This document shows, piece after piece, positions 24,414-35,653 of a stretch of DNA of 64,000 nt. A program made the position numbers and the translations under genes. The notes under the pieces were generated by a model that had not been told where the DNA came from, ran no database searches, and was given only the letters and a program-made list of their open reading frames with translations. How positions within the stretch are numbered: the stretch's first letter is position 1; every line of letters begins with the position of its first letter. Origin of the DNA: Gnetum montanum (Eukaryota; Streptophyta; Gnetopsida; Gnetales; Gnetaceae); NCBI GenBank assembly GCA_015680685.1, contig MNCI01034933.1, positions 1 to 64,000 of the forward strand, given 5' to 3'.

Positions 24414-25400
24414 AATACGAAACACTGGAGAGGTAAAAGCACCAACAACGTTCATCGATGGTTACTCAAGTGTCGCGCTATCAACATAGGAGAGTAAAGA
24501 TGGGGGAAATAGGAGATAGGATGATACAGGAGGAAACAGGTTCGAGGAAGACACAAATGAGTAAGGATGACTTCTTCACGCATAAATAGTTAGGCCTTCT
24601 CTTGCAGGTGCGTTAGCATGGAGTTATGCCGTCATTTTGTAGATGAAGGGGTTGCATAGACAAATTGTGTTGCATCTACACGGCTTGGGTGGATGTGTTT
24701 CACCCATTCTGCCGACCCCCCCTTTTTTTTGGCGCGTCCATTAGGCGAATTGCATTACGCTGGTTTATGGACTTGATTGTAATGCGAATGTGGAAAACGA
24801 GTGCTACATGTGTAGATTTTACAAACGGGAAGCAGGTGGTGGAGATGAAGTACAGTAAGAGCTGAGGGTAGGATTATAAGGGGAACAGGGATGCACTTCT
24901 AAGTNCATTGTCCGTGCGAATTACGGGCGAGGTTGTTGAAACAAGTGCTATTAGAGGAAAGATGAAGTGATCGGGCCGTGAAGGAGGAACTGTAGCACGA
25001 GGTCCGATTTTTCACCCTTAACGCTCGGCCCAACATATCACCGCCAAAGAACATTAGACTTAGCGCATCTGGTTGGTAATGCAAAGAACCGGCCAGATGA
25101 ATCTGTGAAGCCAGAGCCTGATAGTGATGATGAGCGGAGATCCCCAAAGCCGTAGTTGATGTGAACACCTTTGGGGCTCTGGACGGTGAAACTGACCTCT
25201 CAGAGGTACCATCGCTAGAATAGGTGCGGTAACGGTATCTCCGAGGGGTCAGTAGTATGCCCGTCGGCACATTCGAGGAATCAGTAGGATGCCGGTGAGG
25301 TAGTGACGCTGGGACTGTCCCAGCGTCCCATCCCATGTGTCTTGCATCTGCACAGAGATAATCACGCTTGCTTGAGTTGCATGAGAGCAGTTTGTGAGCA
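24414..25400 (-). other. Element A: 3' untranslated region
   Basis: About 1 kb between the repeat array and the LTR. A 203-codon minus-strand frame (24899-25510) is open here, in the same frame as a 123-codon one (25523-25894) across one TAG. It has no recognisable domain and runs into the repeat array, so I treat it as untranslated. A single N lies at 24905. Confidence 0.5.
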
Positions 25401-25888
25401 CCAGTTTTAAGTCCTGGGAGACTGTCATTGCTGATTTTAAGTCTCAGTAGACCATGGTCCCAGTTTAAAGTCTGGACAGACCGAGAAATGCTAGTTTTAC
25501 GTCGTTGCAAATGGTGGCAGGGCTAATTTATGGTCTCAGCAGACCATGCTGTGGATGTCAATTTCATGTCATGACCCAAGGACAGATCTATGTTGGTTTT
25601 ACGTCTCAGCAGATGGTTACTTACCTTTGCCAGTTTTATGTCATGACGGACAGCCGGTGCCAGTTTAGCGTCGTGGCGGACGTGTGCAAAAGATGCCAGT
25701 TTTTCGTCTTGGCGGACCTGTACAACATAGCCAATTTTACGTCGTAGTGGACGGTTACAACTTGCTAGTTTTGCGTCGTGGCGGATGGTCAGTACCACTT
25801 TAGCATTCTGGCAGACGCATGAAGGGAGTGCCAGTTTTACGTCGTAGCGGATGGTTGTTGCCAGTTTAGCGTCATAGTGGACGATTGT
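25401..25888. repeat. Dyad repeat array A1, downstream of integrase
   Basis: About 14-15 diverged units, roughly 27-40 bp apart, of the type ccAGTTTTACGTC followed by GTGGCGGAC. Each unit starts with AGTTT(T)A and has an inverted GTC...GAC pair about 6 bases apart. The array begins some 30 bp after the integrase stop. Element B has an equivalent at 47848-48217. Confidence 0.85.
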
Positions 25889-25920
25889 GGCCATACCTGA
25901 TATTCACACTGGAGATGCAA

Positions 25921-27019
25921 CTATATGTAGTACCACTTCAGATATATATGATTGATAGGGTTTGGTAACTCGTTGCCGTCGACATCTACTAACTTGAATG
26001 CTCCATTGCTATATGCATCGGTCACCAAGAAAGGGCCCTCCCAGTTTGCAGAGAATTTGCCTACTGGTTCGCGAACAGCCTTGAGAACTAAATCTCCTTT
26101 CTTGATCGGACGCTGCTAAAGATTATGACGATGCTTTTGCTTCTTCTTGTCTTGATAATTTTTCGATTGTATCAAGCGTCTGTATTCGCTTCTCTTCTAC
26201 TGAGTCCAAATCCATGATCCAGGACTCGGTGTGTTGAGCCTCATTTATAATCGTGGAGAGGACCATTCTCAGAGAAGGAATTTGCAACTTGAGGGGCAGC
26301 ATTACTCCATATCCGTAGACTAGGCTATAGGGCCTACTCTCTGTAGCCGTCCTACATGTAGTACGATACGCCCATAGCACATAGAGGATTTTTTCGTGCC
26401 ACCGTCTCTTGTTGTTGTCGAGCATTTTCTTGAGCAGATTGATGATGACTTTGTTTGTTGCTTCAGCTTGACCATTCACTTGTGGGTAGTAGGGTGAGGA
26501 AAAAGATTGTTTAATGCCAAGGCTATCACAGAAGGATTTGGTTTCCGTACTACTAAACTGCGGCCCATTGTCGGTCACGATAGTCATCGGGAGACCAAAT
26601 CTGGTTACAATGTTGTCTAAGATGAAATGGCAAATCTGTTGAGATGTGATATTTCTTAAAGGAATAGCTTCTACTCACTTCGTGAAGTACTCAATAGCAG
26701 TAATTATGAAGCTATGAAATGCGGAAGATTTCAGCATGATGGGACCTATAATGTCTAGTCCCCATCGTTGAAAGGGCCATGTTATCTGAGTCGTGTGTAA
26801 CTTTATAGGTGACACGTGTATAAGATTTGCGTGACGTTGACACGTGTCACAAGTTTTAACCTTTTTCAGGCAATCTTTTTCCATGTGTGGCCAATAGTAC
26901 CCTAAGCAGCGAATTTTTGAAGCCATAGCCCGTGGTGCTACGTGTCCTCCGCATAATCCCTCGTGAACCTCGCCAATGATACGTTGTGCTTGGTCTTTAT
27001 TAACACAAGTTAGCAGCAC
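25921..27019 (-). pseudogene. pol: Element A: integrase
   Basis: The H2C2 zinc region is at about 26830-27000 (EVHEGLCGGH, then CDTCQRHAN). The core follows: the first acidic site reads TAIEYFTK (Glu where Asp is common), then MTIVTDNGPQF with the second Asp, and QAEATNK with the Glu. Between 26588 and 26675 the frame has at least one stop (a Trp TGG changed to TGA). The C-terminal domain runs KGDLVLKAVREPVGKFSANW and VTDAYSNGAFKL to the stop at 25921. Apart from few nonsense changes this is close to intact. Confidence 0.85.
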
Positions 27020-27097
27020 TCCATCAAAAGAGTGTCTACAGAGAGTACTGTCTCTTATGATTACATACTACCTAGCTCACTTGCAGATTGCATCTTT

Positions 27098-28186
27098 CTA
27101 CGCACGTGTCAATTCATGCGGTAGCTTGCCTTGTAAGAGGTAAGTCTTAATGTTGTCATACCATTCTGGCGTGCTTTCTTCGAGAAGAGAAGATATTTGC
27201 ACCGCCTGAATGATAGGACCTGTACAATCTGTTATTAAAGCAGGACAAGTGTCGAGTAGATGTGAGGGCACGTTTAAGGCCAGAGTAGCCAGTGCATCGG
27301 CCAGTGTGTTATCATTTCGTGGCACGTGTTGGGCATCGATGGTCGCAAATTGCTTCAAAAAATCTTTAGCCATATCGCAGTAGGGTTGCAAATGTGCAGC
27401 TTTGCAGGTGTAGAATCCTATGATCTGATTGATGACGAGCATCGAATCACCCCTAACTACCAAACGTCGAACATCGAGTTCGCTTGCAGCTAGTAATCCT
27501 CTGAGGAGCCCCTCGTACTCTGCCACATTGTTCGTATAGGGAAAGGTCAAGCGATAAGCGTGAAGACGCACATCCTCAGGTGATAGTGTAATAACGGTGG
27601 TAGCACTACCACCTCTAGTGGTTGAAGCTCCATCGAAATACAACGTCGCTTTGGGGCCTGTTAAGACAGGGCTTACACTATGTACATATTCGTCTGGAAA
27701 TTTAGGCTCTATGGTTGCCTGACTGTCAATAGGAGATGTTACTAATTGGTCAGCTATCGCTTGGCCCTTCGTAGAAGATTGACCAATGTAATGCAGATCG
27801 AATTCTGCCGTGATAGCCTTCCAACGAGCTATTTTGCTACTTTCATATAAGTTATGTGTAATGGCCCTAAGGATGTTATTTTTAGAGATGATGTTAACTT
27901 GACTACGGAAAAGATAATGTCTGCACTTCTTGAGCGTAAATACTAACGCTAAGTAGTTACGCTCTACTTCGTTGTACCTCATTTCATATGCACATAGAGC
28001 GTGACTCAAGTAGTAGATGGGTACTTCCGACCCATCATCCCTCCTTTGACAGAGTAACGCTGCTAAGGCTACGTCTAAAGTTGCAAGATAGACATAGAAT
28101 GGTTGATCCCTTTGCGGCGGGAAAACTATTGGCAAGCGTTGAAGCTCCTGCTTCAAGCTGTCGAACGCACGCTGACAATTGTCCAT
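27098..28186 (-). CDS. pol: Element A: RNase H (degenerate) plus second, archaeal-type RNase H
   Basis: An uninterrupted 362-codon frame. The first third to half is the Ty3-type RNase H (QPFYVYLATLDVALAALLCQ, then PIYYLSHAL and LALVFTLKKCRHYL); the first catalytic Asp of the usual YTDAS motif is missing. The second RNase H starts at LYFDGASTTRGGSA (first Asp), continues with NVAEYEGLLRGL (Glu), VVRGDSMLVINQI (Asp) and ends near RNDNTLADALATLAL (Asp). The pairing of a dead first domain with an apparently complete second one is the known signature of Tat-type elements. Confidence 0.92.
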   Translation of the reverse strand: MDNCQRAFDSLKQELQRLPIVFPPQRDQPFYVYLATLDVALAALLCQRRDDGSEVPIYYLSHALCAYEMRYNEVERNYLALVFTLKKCRHYLFRSQVNIISKNNILRAITHNLYESSKIARWKAITAEFDLHYIGQSSTKGQAIADQLVTSPIDSQATIEPKFPDEYVHSVSPVLTGPKATLYFDGASTTRGGSATTVITLSPEDVRLHAYRLTFPYTNNVAEYEGLLRGLLAASELDVRRLVVRGDSMLVINQIIGFYTCKAAHLQPYCDMAKDFLKQFATIDAQHVPRNDNTLADALATLALNVPSHLLDTCPALITDCTGPIIQAVQISSLLEESTPEWYDNIKTYLLQGKLPHELTRA

Positions 28187-29401
28187 TCATTCGAAATTAG
28201 CCCCCTTTTTAAGCAAATGTTGCATAGGGTGTAACTTGTCAGTTAATGTCGAGATGAACCGCCTAATAAACTGTAACCTTCCCTGTAATCCACATAATTG
28301 CTTAAGACTTGTAGGGGGTTCCAATTCAACAATGGCTTTGACTTTGTCAGGGTCTACGCGTATGCCAGTTTCCGATACCACAAAACCTAGCATGCGTCTG
28401 GTTTTGACTCCGAACACACACTTTTTTGGGTTAAGTCAGAGGTCATATTTAGAGAATCTTTTGAGGACTAACTCCAGATCTTCTAAATGATCTTCGGACT
28501 GTAAAGACTTAATAGCTATATCGTCGACATAATCATTGAACCTCTCTAAGAGGTAATCGCTAAATATGTACGTCATAGCACGTTGATATGTTGCTCTGGT
28601 GTTTTTTAAGCCAAAAGGCATCATGGTGTAGCAAAAGGTCCCCCAGGGTGTCAGAAATGTTGTTGTTAGCTGGTGCTCTGGGTTAATGCATATTTGATTG
28701 TAGCCCGAGAAGCCATCCATGAAGGACAAAAGCGCATGTCCAACGGTTGTATCCACCAATTGGTCGATACTCGGCAATGGGAAGTTATCCTTGATTGTAG
28801 CTTTGTTTAAGTCCCAGAAGTCTATACAAATGCGTATTCCTCCGGTCTTTTTGGTAACTACTACAATATTGGATACCCAATTTGAGTAGGCAACCGCACG
28901 AATAAAACTTGCCTGGTACAGCTTAGTGATTTCATCACGTACTGCTAGCGCGACTTCTGGCTTGATCTTTCATGCTTTTTGTCTAACGGCTTTGATATGA
29001 GGATCTAGAATTATGTTGTGTTGAATTAATCTTGGGTCTAGTCCTGGAATGTCATCGTATGAACATGCAAACACTGTGATGTTACTCTGGAGGACCTGTT
29101 TTATGTCATCATGTGTCTTTTGGTCTAATAGAGAACTAACCTTGAGAGTTTTAGTCTCGCACCTATGTGTAACCACAGAAATCTCATTGAGTGGATCTTC
29201 AGTTACATCTCTGGCTTCCAGATCTAGCATGCGTGTCGATTGCTCTGGCCAGTCTGGAGATGTTTTCAATGTGGCTATGATTGCATCATTAAGGGCTAGG
29301 TTAGTTTCTATTAGTGTGGGATCAAGTTGTCTAATGATTTCACCGTGTGAGCTTGCTAAAACTAGCGGTGCAAACAAGATGTCGTCCATCTATGAATTAT
29401 C
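28187..29401 (-). pseudogene. pol: Element A: linker and reverse transcriptase
   Basis: The linker 28970-29389 begins at an ATG and ends in a stop where the RT fingers begin. RT motifs follow in order: ATIKDNFPLPSIDQL, SFMDGFSGYNQI (28700s), MPFGLKNTRATYQRAM and the active site YVDDIAIKS near 28500-28520. The rest is at 28187-28417 (GFVVSETGIRVDPDKVKAI, then QGRLQFIRRFI). A candidate splice acceptor, TTTTGTAG, ends at 29402; the next codons GAT AAT TCA are in frame with the linker except for one TAG (29390-29392), plausibly a former CAG. Breaks: stop codons at about 28967 and 28434. Confidence 0.85.
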
Positions 29402-29586
29402 CTACAAAAGCGTCAAATGCGAGAGTAATTAGACAGATACTAAGTTTGGTGCAATAAGTGTTAAACGAATAACATTTAGTTTAGTGTACAGGAAATGACG
29501 TGACGTTGCTGCGTAAAGGTAACTAAATTTTAAAGTTTGCGAATAGCCTGTAATTAATGAGACCTGATTATGAGGAGATAAGATAC

Positions 29587-29610
29587 AGTAGTTTAGGGTC
29601 ATTTCGGACC
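29587..29610. repeat. Single dyad repeat unit at the 5' edge of the antisense gene (element A)
   Basis: One unit, AGTTTAGGGTC followed by ATTTCGGACC, of the same type as arrays A1 and A2. It lies between the RT start and the antisense promoter, the position occupied by array B2 in element B. Confidence 0.6.
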
Positions 29611-29723
29611 GTGGCACGTGCGATATCTGGTGCAATTAATGCCTTGATCCTTGGGTTCCAGCTCATACTGACACCAGCATTTGGGTAAGTCTCGCTAAAA
29701 TCGGGTATCAAGTCGGTTAAATC

Positions 29724-29740
29724 TTGCATATAAGTAAGCA
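29724..29740 (+). promoter_or_regulatory. Candidate TATA box of the antisense gene, element A
   Basis: GCATATAAGTAAG at 29726-29738, 157 bases before the candidate start codon at 29885. It occupies the same relative place as the stronger TATA box in element B. Confidence 0.45.
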
Positions 29741-29884
29741 GTTTTCAGTAAGAACGGGCTGTTGGCTGTTGCGAATTCAAATTTCTAACTGTTACAAAGC
29801 GAGAGGAAGAGGAGCAGAAGCTTAGAGTGCATAGTTTGCAAAGACGTGAAAGTGTGAAACTGTGAAGGTTTCGGAACTGTGACA

Positions 29885-32800
29885 ATGGCGTCTAAAGTGA
29901 AACGAAAGAATGCGAAATTGACTAAAATCGACGAGGTACAAGAGAATCTGCAACGCGCTTTGCAGGTAGTGGTCGAAGTGAGGGACCCTACGCCTTTGAA
30001 CCAGTAGGCCATTCCTTGCGTACTTGTGTTGTTTTAGTAGTGTTTATTTCTGTAGCGTTGTTCACGTAAATGAGGGTTTTAGATTATGGACCTCGCGTTA
30101 AGACGAGGCTTTAATGGGGTGCGTCTATCGTCGTTGTCGGGAACAAGCCTTGCGCTGTTGCAAGTGTTTGGGCGATTTCGGCATGAATAGTTAAGCATAA
30201 TTTGTAGGTTTCCTGTATTTAAACATGCAAATGTGAATCTAGACGTTGATCTGTTTATTGCATTTTCTGTATAGTGTTATGCTAAGACCTGTCCTAATCG
30301 TCTTAGATATCGTTGGGGTTTTGTGCTACATAAACCCAATCATGCCTAATGTCCCTCCCCCGCACACTCGGTTGCATGGGAAGGCCATATGGTTTCAAAA
30401 GGGCGCGCTGGAGTTTTTGCAGTTTTTATTGCGTAATTACAGCGTTATTATATAGTCAATTTTGTCAGGCGATATTGCTGGTGCCATTTAGGAGCACCTG
30501 TTAGTGGGTTCCGCACAGGGAATTTTGGCCTTCTTGACAGATGGAGCCATCGATACTGGTCATCCCGAGGATCGAGACCTTAGTGCCCGAGGTTTGAGGT
30601 GCTTAGGCTAGATCTGGGAAATGGCCCAGTTTAGTTTCTACCACGCATATAATACTTTGTTCATGGCCCGCCATGTCTCGACCTATTTCCAGAACCCACC
30701 AGGCACAGTGTACTACTCAGGCGGGTAAGCGATTTTGTTGGCTATATTACCATTATATGTCTATTTTTTGAGTTTATTGTGAAGCGTAAGATGAGCCTAT
30801 ATGGTATGGTACAGAATTTTTATCCATGAGAATAGGTTAGTAGGCGATGGTGATACCTTAACCTGGACTGAAATGGTGATAAAGGCGTTTACCTCTACTA
30901 GTAACATACGCGTTGGTGTTATGGGGCAGATCGGCTTCGACATTCATGAATACCCCACCTGTTATGCTGACGCTTTTGAGAATTGTCAGAATCTCAGGTG
31001 GCTACATGACGACTGGACTTTGGATCCGCCCCTTACCGTTGTGGACATGTAGAGGAAACTTCCTCCATTTCCATTGCCATTTGGACCTGGTAAAATTGCT
31101 GCGTATTCTATTGTTGCGTGGTGTAATTGTGAATTGTCAATGTTGCGTAATAGTGTTTTTGTTTGACCTGTGTCTTACATTGTTTAGTCAGGGAATCCCA
31201 GGAGATTACCCTTACAATTTCTGGCCGCGAGGCGAATACCCTCCTTTTCCGCTACGGCGACATCAAGGATGCACAATGCTGGCTCGGCCACGCAGCAGCC
31301 CCAGTTGCGGTTGTCACCAAGATATGAGAAGCAAGGCTAATGCATTTATTTTTAGCCGCGACCCCTGATGTCCCTGTCAGTGAAATGTTAATGTTGGTCA
31401 ACTCCTTCAGCGAAAGGGCAGAGTGTTTTTACACGCGCGTGCATCACGTGCGTGTAAGTTTTGACATTAACGCTCAGCTCTTTGAAGACCTTTTTGGCGT
31501 CCCCTCTAACAGCCTTCCCATAGAGGAAAAGGTGAAGAGGAGTCTTTCCTTTTAGGAGTGGCTGGAGGAGTGGGTAGGGGTTAAGAAGAAGCCTAAAGGC
31601 ATCCCCTATGAAATTATCACTCTAGAAATCGCCAAGACAGTTTATCCCCTTTTCCGGGCCCGAGCTTTCCCCAAAACACTCTCACAGGGAAGGTTCTTTT
31701 CCATAGAGCAGACCCGTATTATGCGGGAGGTTATCGAAGAAGGGACCCAGTTTAATTAGGCAAGCTATTTTGCTGAGGGGTTATGCACTGAGATAATCAG
31801 GCTTCGCAAGAAGCTCGAGTCTCGTTTCAACGTGCATTACGCCTTCTTCATAGCTTGCCTTCGGCGTTTTGCTGAATTCTTGATTATCCAAAGGAATGGG
31901 GTCTGGGTGTAGCAAGACTGAGACCAGCTATCCAAACCTTGGATTACCCACATTTTCAGCACTACACGTGGATAGGATTCCCCGGAAGGGATTGAGGACT
32001 CTCTGTCTATAATGACCAGAGATTTGGCAGCCTCTCGAATGCGAGGCCTCGACAACATAGGTGGGATAATGCCTACTTACACTGGCGATGCCTCACGAGG
32101 GAAACGTTTGGCGACAAAAATTGTAGAACCTTCAGCTCGGTGTAAAAGTCTTCATATAACCGAGGCCTCCGCGGAGCCTGGGAGTGGCATAGGTCAAACC
32201 GTGGAAGTTAGAGTTCAGCGGAGTAAACTTCTGCCTGGTAAGCGTGGAAGAAATGTATTGAAAGTTGTATTATGCAATGTTTATTTAGGATATTTTGAAT
32301 TGTATTAAGCGTATTATGTGATATGACCAGAGAAAGTTACAGAGCAGTTGACCCCTGAAACAGGGGCAATGATATTAAGTCGCGGGGAAGGGGCCCCAGT
32401 TTTAGAAAAAGAGGTCCCAGCTGTTAGGGTGAGCCACGCACAGATTCTTGTGCATGAGTAGGCCCCAGCTGTTGGGACAAATGATGCACAGACTCTTGTG
32501 CGTGAAGAGAGAAAGGAGGTAGAAGATGTTCCCACTGTTACTAGTAGAGGTAATGAGCATGTTGGAAACTTTGTAGAATTTTGTTAATAATTAGAGTTTC
32601 TAACTTGACTATGCTACAAGAGAAGAGGATGCATCTACGCTTGTCACTGTGAGCAGAGCGCCTCGAGTGCATCGATCCTAAGGCTGGTACGCTGTAGTTA
32701 TAAAAGGTTTATTTTATTATACAGTGGTAATGTGTCATATACATTGATAATGTTTGCTGTTAGGAGCTCGCCTTCGATGGGACCCAATGGAGCCCATTGA

Positions 32801-33895
32801 TTTGGACACAGTGGAGCCTCCATCTGATGGGGCAGTCGTGCCACGCCACATTTATGAAGAGATGCGTAAATGTACGTTACGCTCGACACGCTCCTTATGG
32901 GAGAGTAAGGGTGTAAATGAAAACCTCTCGAAAAGGGTGCAGAGGTTAGAGGAGAAGAATGAGTCTCTGACCAAAGAGGTTGGGGACCTAAAGTCGCGAT
33001 GCAAGTTCCTACAGGTGCAGGGAAAAGGTGACGAGGACTGGTGCACCGCCATTATTGACTACTCCTGTTATTGGACCGCCATCAAGAACAGCGTGCAAAC
33101 CAGTCGGGCGTTGGTGGAGCAGTGGATGCAGATAAAGTTGTTAGCTCAGAAAAGCCAAGACTGGAGGGATTACTGTGCAAGTGTGCAGGAATGGGGGCAG
33201 AAGGAAAAGGACCACAAACATTTGTATAAGTGAGAAAGTATCGCTTATCGTCAATATTATCGTGATTCTGCTGTTGAAGCCCAATCCTTGCAAGTCTTCC
33301 TGGACATCATTGGGGCATCCGAAGCCTTCAAGAAGTTTCAAGAGCAGATGACTGTAAGTGCATCCCCAGAAAGGGAGGTTACTCTCCTCGAGGGCCAGAC
33401 TACCGTCCCTACTTTCTTCCTTGACCCGCCTCGTTGGACTAGCGTGGAGAAAGGGAAGGTGAAGGCTGGAGCTGCTCTAGGAGATGAAGTGTGGTCTAAC
33501 CTAACTGAGGATGAAATCATGGATCGTCTATGGGCCGGCTTGGAAAAGCTTCCTTTTGCTGCGAAAACAGGGCCATTGCGGGTAAGCTTAATCATTACTA
33601 AGTCTAAATTTTCTGATTGTGTTGTCAAGTTTTGTCTTGCTAATGTGTTCTCTGTATCTAGGTGCCAGAAGAGGATAGAGAAGGTGAGCCAGCTAAGGAG
33701 CAAGTACAAGAAGAGGGGTGTAGTGATGAAGAGCATCCTCCTGTGGAGCCGGTACAAGAGCAAGAACCTCATGAAGAGGAAATTCCTCATGAAGGAATAC
33801 TTCCTAGAAGAGAAGGCCCACTAGAGGACGATTTATTAGGACTAGAGCCAGACTTGAGAGATACTGGTGATAGTGGCATCAGAGGAGATGCATAA
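29885..33895 (+). pseudogene. Antisense multi-exon gene of element A (FCP1/HAD-like domain, unknown middle domain, coiled coil)
   Basis: Read on the strand opposite to gag-pol. Proposed exons are 29885-30003, 30275-30724, about 30796-31089, 31192-32237, 32331-32549, about 32621-32686, 32764-33581 and 33662-33895, with GT..AG borders. Exon 1 ends in phase 2 and joins exon 2 in frame. Exon 2 reads LIVLDIVGVL, KGALEFLQFLL and FQNPPGTVY, resembling plant FCP1/NIF-type HAD phosphatases. Exon 4 has a domain I cannot name (PDVPVSEML, LFGVPS, YPLFRARAFPK). The 818-base exon 32764-33581 starts ARLRWDPMEPIDL and is predicted coiled coil (QRLEEKNESLTKEVGDLKSR). The last exon is Glu/Pro-rich and ends at TAA 33895. 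Stops (several TGG to TAG) and a likely frameshift at exon 3 mark it as decayed. The homologue is in element B, 52504-57004. Confidence 0.8.
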
Positions 33896-34460
33896 TTGTG
33901 GTTTACGCATGGTTTTATTGATTAAAGTTAACAATGGTTATGTGAATGACTGAAAGACTAGCTATAAGATTTTCTGGTGATTTTAAATGTCTATTTAATT
34001 TTTGTCTTTTGCGTTTTTATCTGCAAAGCGTAAGCGTAGCTGTCAACGATTTTGCCTAAGTTATGTTGCGACAGAATGAAATTGCTAGTTTAAGGCCATT
34101 GCGGGCCATCATGGGAGTTTGCATAATCTGGAAACTAGTTTTAGGCCATTGCGGGCCATGGCTAGTTTTAGGCCATTACGGGCCACTTTGCATAATATAA
34201 AGAGCGTAATTGATGGTAATGTATTTTTCTGCGTAATTGGACTAAAGTGATCAACAAGCGCAAATAGCGTACATCAAAGAAATGTAATAGCGTAAGGAAT
34301 GGCAAGCATAAACATTGAAAATTTCTATAGCGTAAATATGCATTGGATAACAATGGATTGCTAAGTGTAAACAGTGATAATTGGTAAAAAAAACATAAGA
34401 ATGCGTGTAAATGCCATTCAATTCAACCGCTAATTCACAATTTTTTCTTAATGGCCTTTA
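33896..34460. other. 3' flank of the antisense gene, element A
   Basis: Contains array A2 (34084-34184) and GCGTA/GCGTAA motifs (34015-34480). It ends at a candidate sense-strand splice donor, AAC|GTAAAG, at 34461. No coding sequence on either strand. Confidence 0.5.
34084..34184. repeat. Dyad repeat array A2, 3' edge of the antisense gene
   Basis: Three units starting CTAGTTT(A)AGGCCAT and continuing TGCGGGCC, with inverted GGCC...GGCC arms. They lie between the antisense stop (33895) and the protease. Confidence 0.8.
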
Positions 34461-35515
34461 CGTTCAGTGTTGCGTAAGGGCGGAGGGATTTACAGTCTGA
34501 CTCCTCCATGCCACCATCCTGAAATGGCAGGTTGGCCTAGGCCAGACTGTCATCATTGGTCTTGGTTTGTTGAGGGATTTGGAGATGGGTCTGATCATCC
34601 GATGTTTCTATCTCCGAACCCCATTCTCCTCAATGTTGTTGACAGTCCTGGGGGTGATTTCATCACCGCGTATTACGACCTCCCCTCCTGCGTAGGGTAG
34701 GTGTATTTCCTGATGTATTGGTGATGAAACTTCCCTCAGCTGGGCTAACCAGGACCTCCCTAAGATTAAGTTAAACCCAGGCATCTCCTCGATGACTAGG
34801 AATGTGGCATCCGTTGGGAATTGATCTCCTGCCACAAACTCGATATGCACCGTTCCCTTGAACTGAACCCTTGCTCCATTGAACGAATTTATGCATGTTG
34901 TCGTCGTGGGAATGATTTGGTCGACCAGACCTAACCTATCCATGATGGGATAAGGAATGACATTTGCAGCTGCACCGTCGTCCACGTGTACCCTCCGGAT
35001 CAGGTACTGACTGACCCGAATGGTGATGAACATGGGTTCAGTTGTCACCTGACTTTTCTCAGGATCATCTTTGATGGATTCATCATGAAAGGTTAGCGAG
35101 GTAGGCTTAGGTTGCTCAACTTCGGAAGAAAACATGATAGCGTGTATCGCTTCTTCCTCCGCTAGCAAGCTTTCATCCACAGGTATGGATGTTAGCATGC
35201 GGACCATAGCCTCACGGTGTTCTTGGGATGTCATGAGCAGGTCATAGAGGCTCAGCGTTGTATTTTTTTTTTCAGAGCCTGTTTGAACTGCGTGAATGTG
35301 TCGAGGAGATTCCTCTCTTGGCTAGGTTGTTTATTCCCCTTGTCTTCTTCCATTCGTCCCAAGAGACGAATCTCCCGAGGTCGAATGACGTCAGTCGGGG
35401 GGTTGTTCTTTTTCTCGCTGAGAGGAGATGGCTGTGTTTCTGCACCTTTATCCTGTCTCTGAGGTACAGGCGAAGGCGCAGAGGCCAGGGGCCTAGGCTT
35501 AGGGAAGCCAAGCAT
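34461..35515 (-). pseudogene. pol: Element A: protease
   Basis: The open stretch 34608-35234 carries the aspartic protease. The active site reads RRVHVDDGAAANVIPYPI: D-D-G where D-S/T-G is usual, also DDG in element B. The fold's closing part is VIEEMPGFNLILGRSWLAQL. The upstream 35252-35515 segment (RPREIRLLGRMEE, then KQALKKKIQR) is the N-terminal extension and joins through a one-base shift near 35240 (LSLYDLLMTSQEHREAMV in B-like order). The frame ends in TAG at 34608; the corresponding B frame continues for over 130 codons. Confidence 0.85.
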
Positions 35516-35653
35516 AGAGTGGTCTTTTTTAGCGTTAATAGATGTGTCCTCTCCCTTTTGTTTGTCAGGTGGTGGTTGGCGGTTTTGGTTAGAGGCTGCC
35601 CCTGCGTGAGAGGAGCAGCCGGTGGTTTTGGCGCCTTGAGAATGAAGGGTGCC

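Noticed and set aside
24899-25510. 203-codon minus-strand frame after integrase of A
   Set aside because: No domain, not conserved in B, overlaps a repeat array; kept only as a low-interest observation.
26675-27019. Glu instead of Asp at the first integrase catalytic site in A (Lys in B) as evidence for a new enzyme
   Set aside because: Glu at this place occurs in many plant Ty3/gypsy integrases as I recall, and the Lys in B is one transition from it; ordinary variation plus decay.
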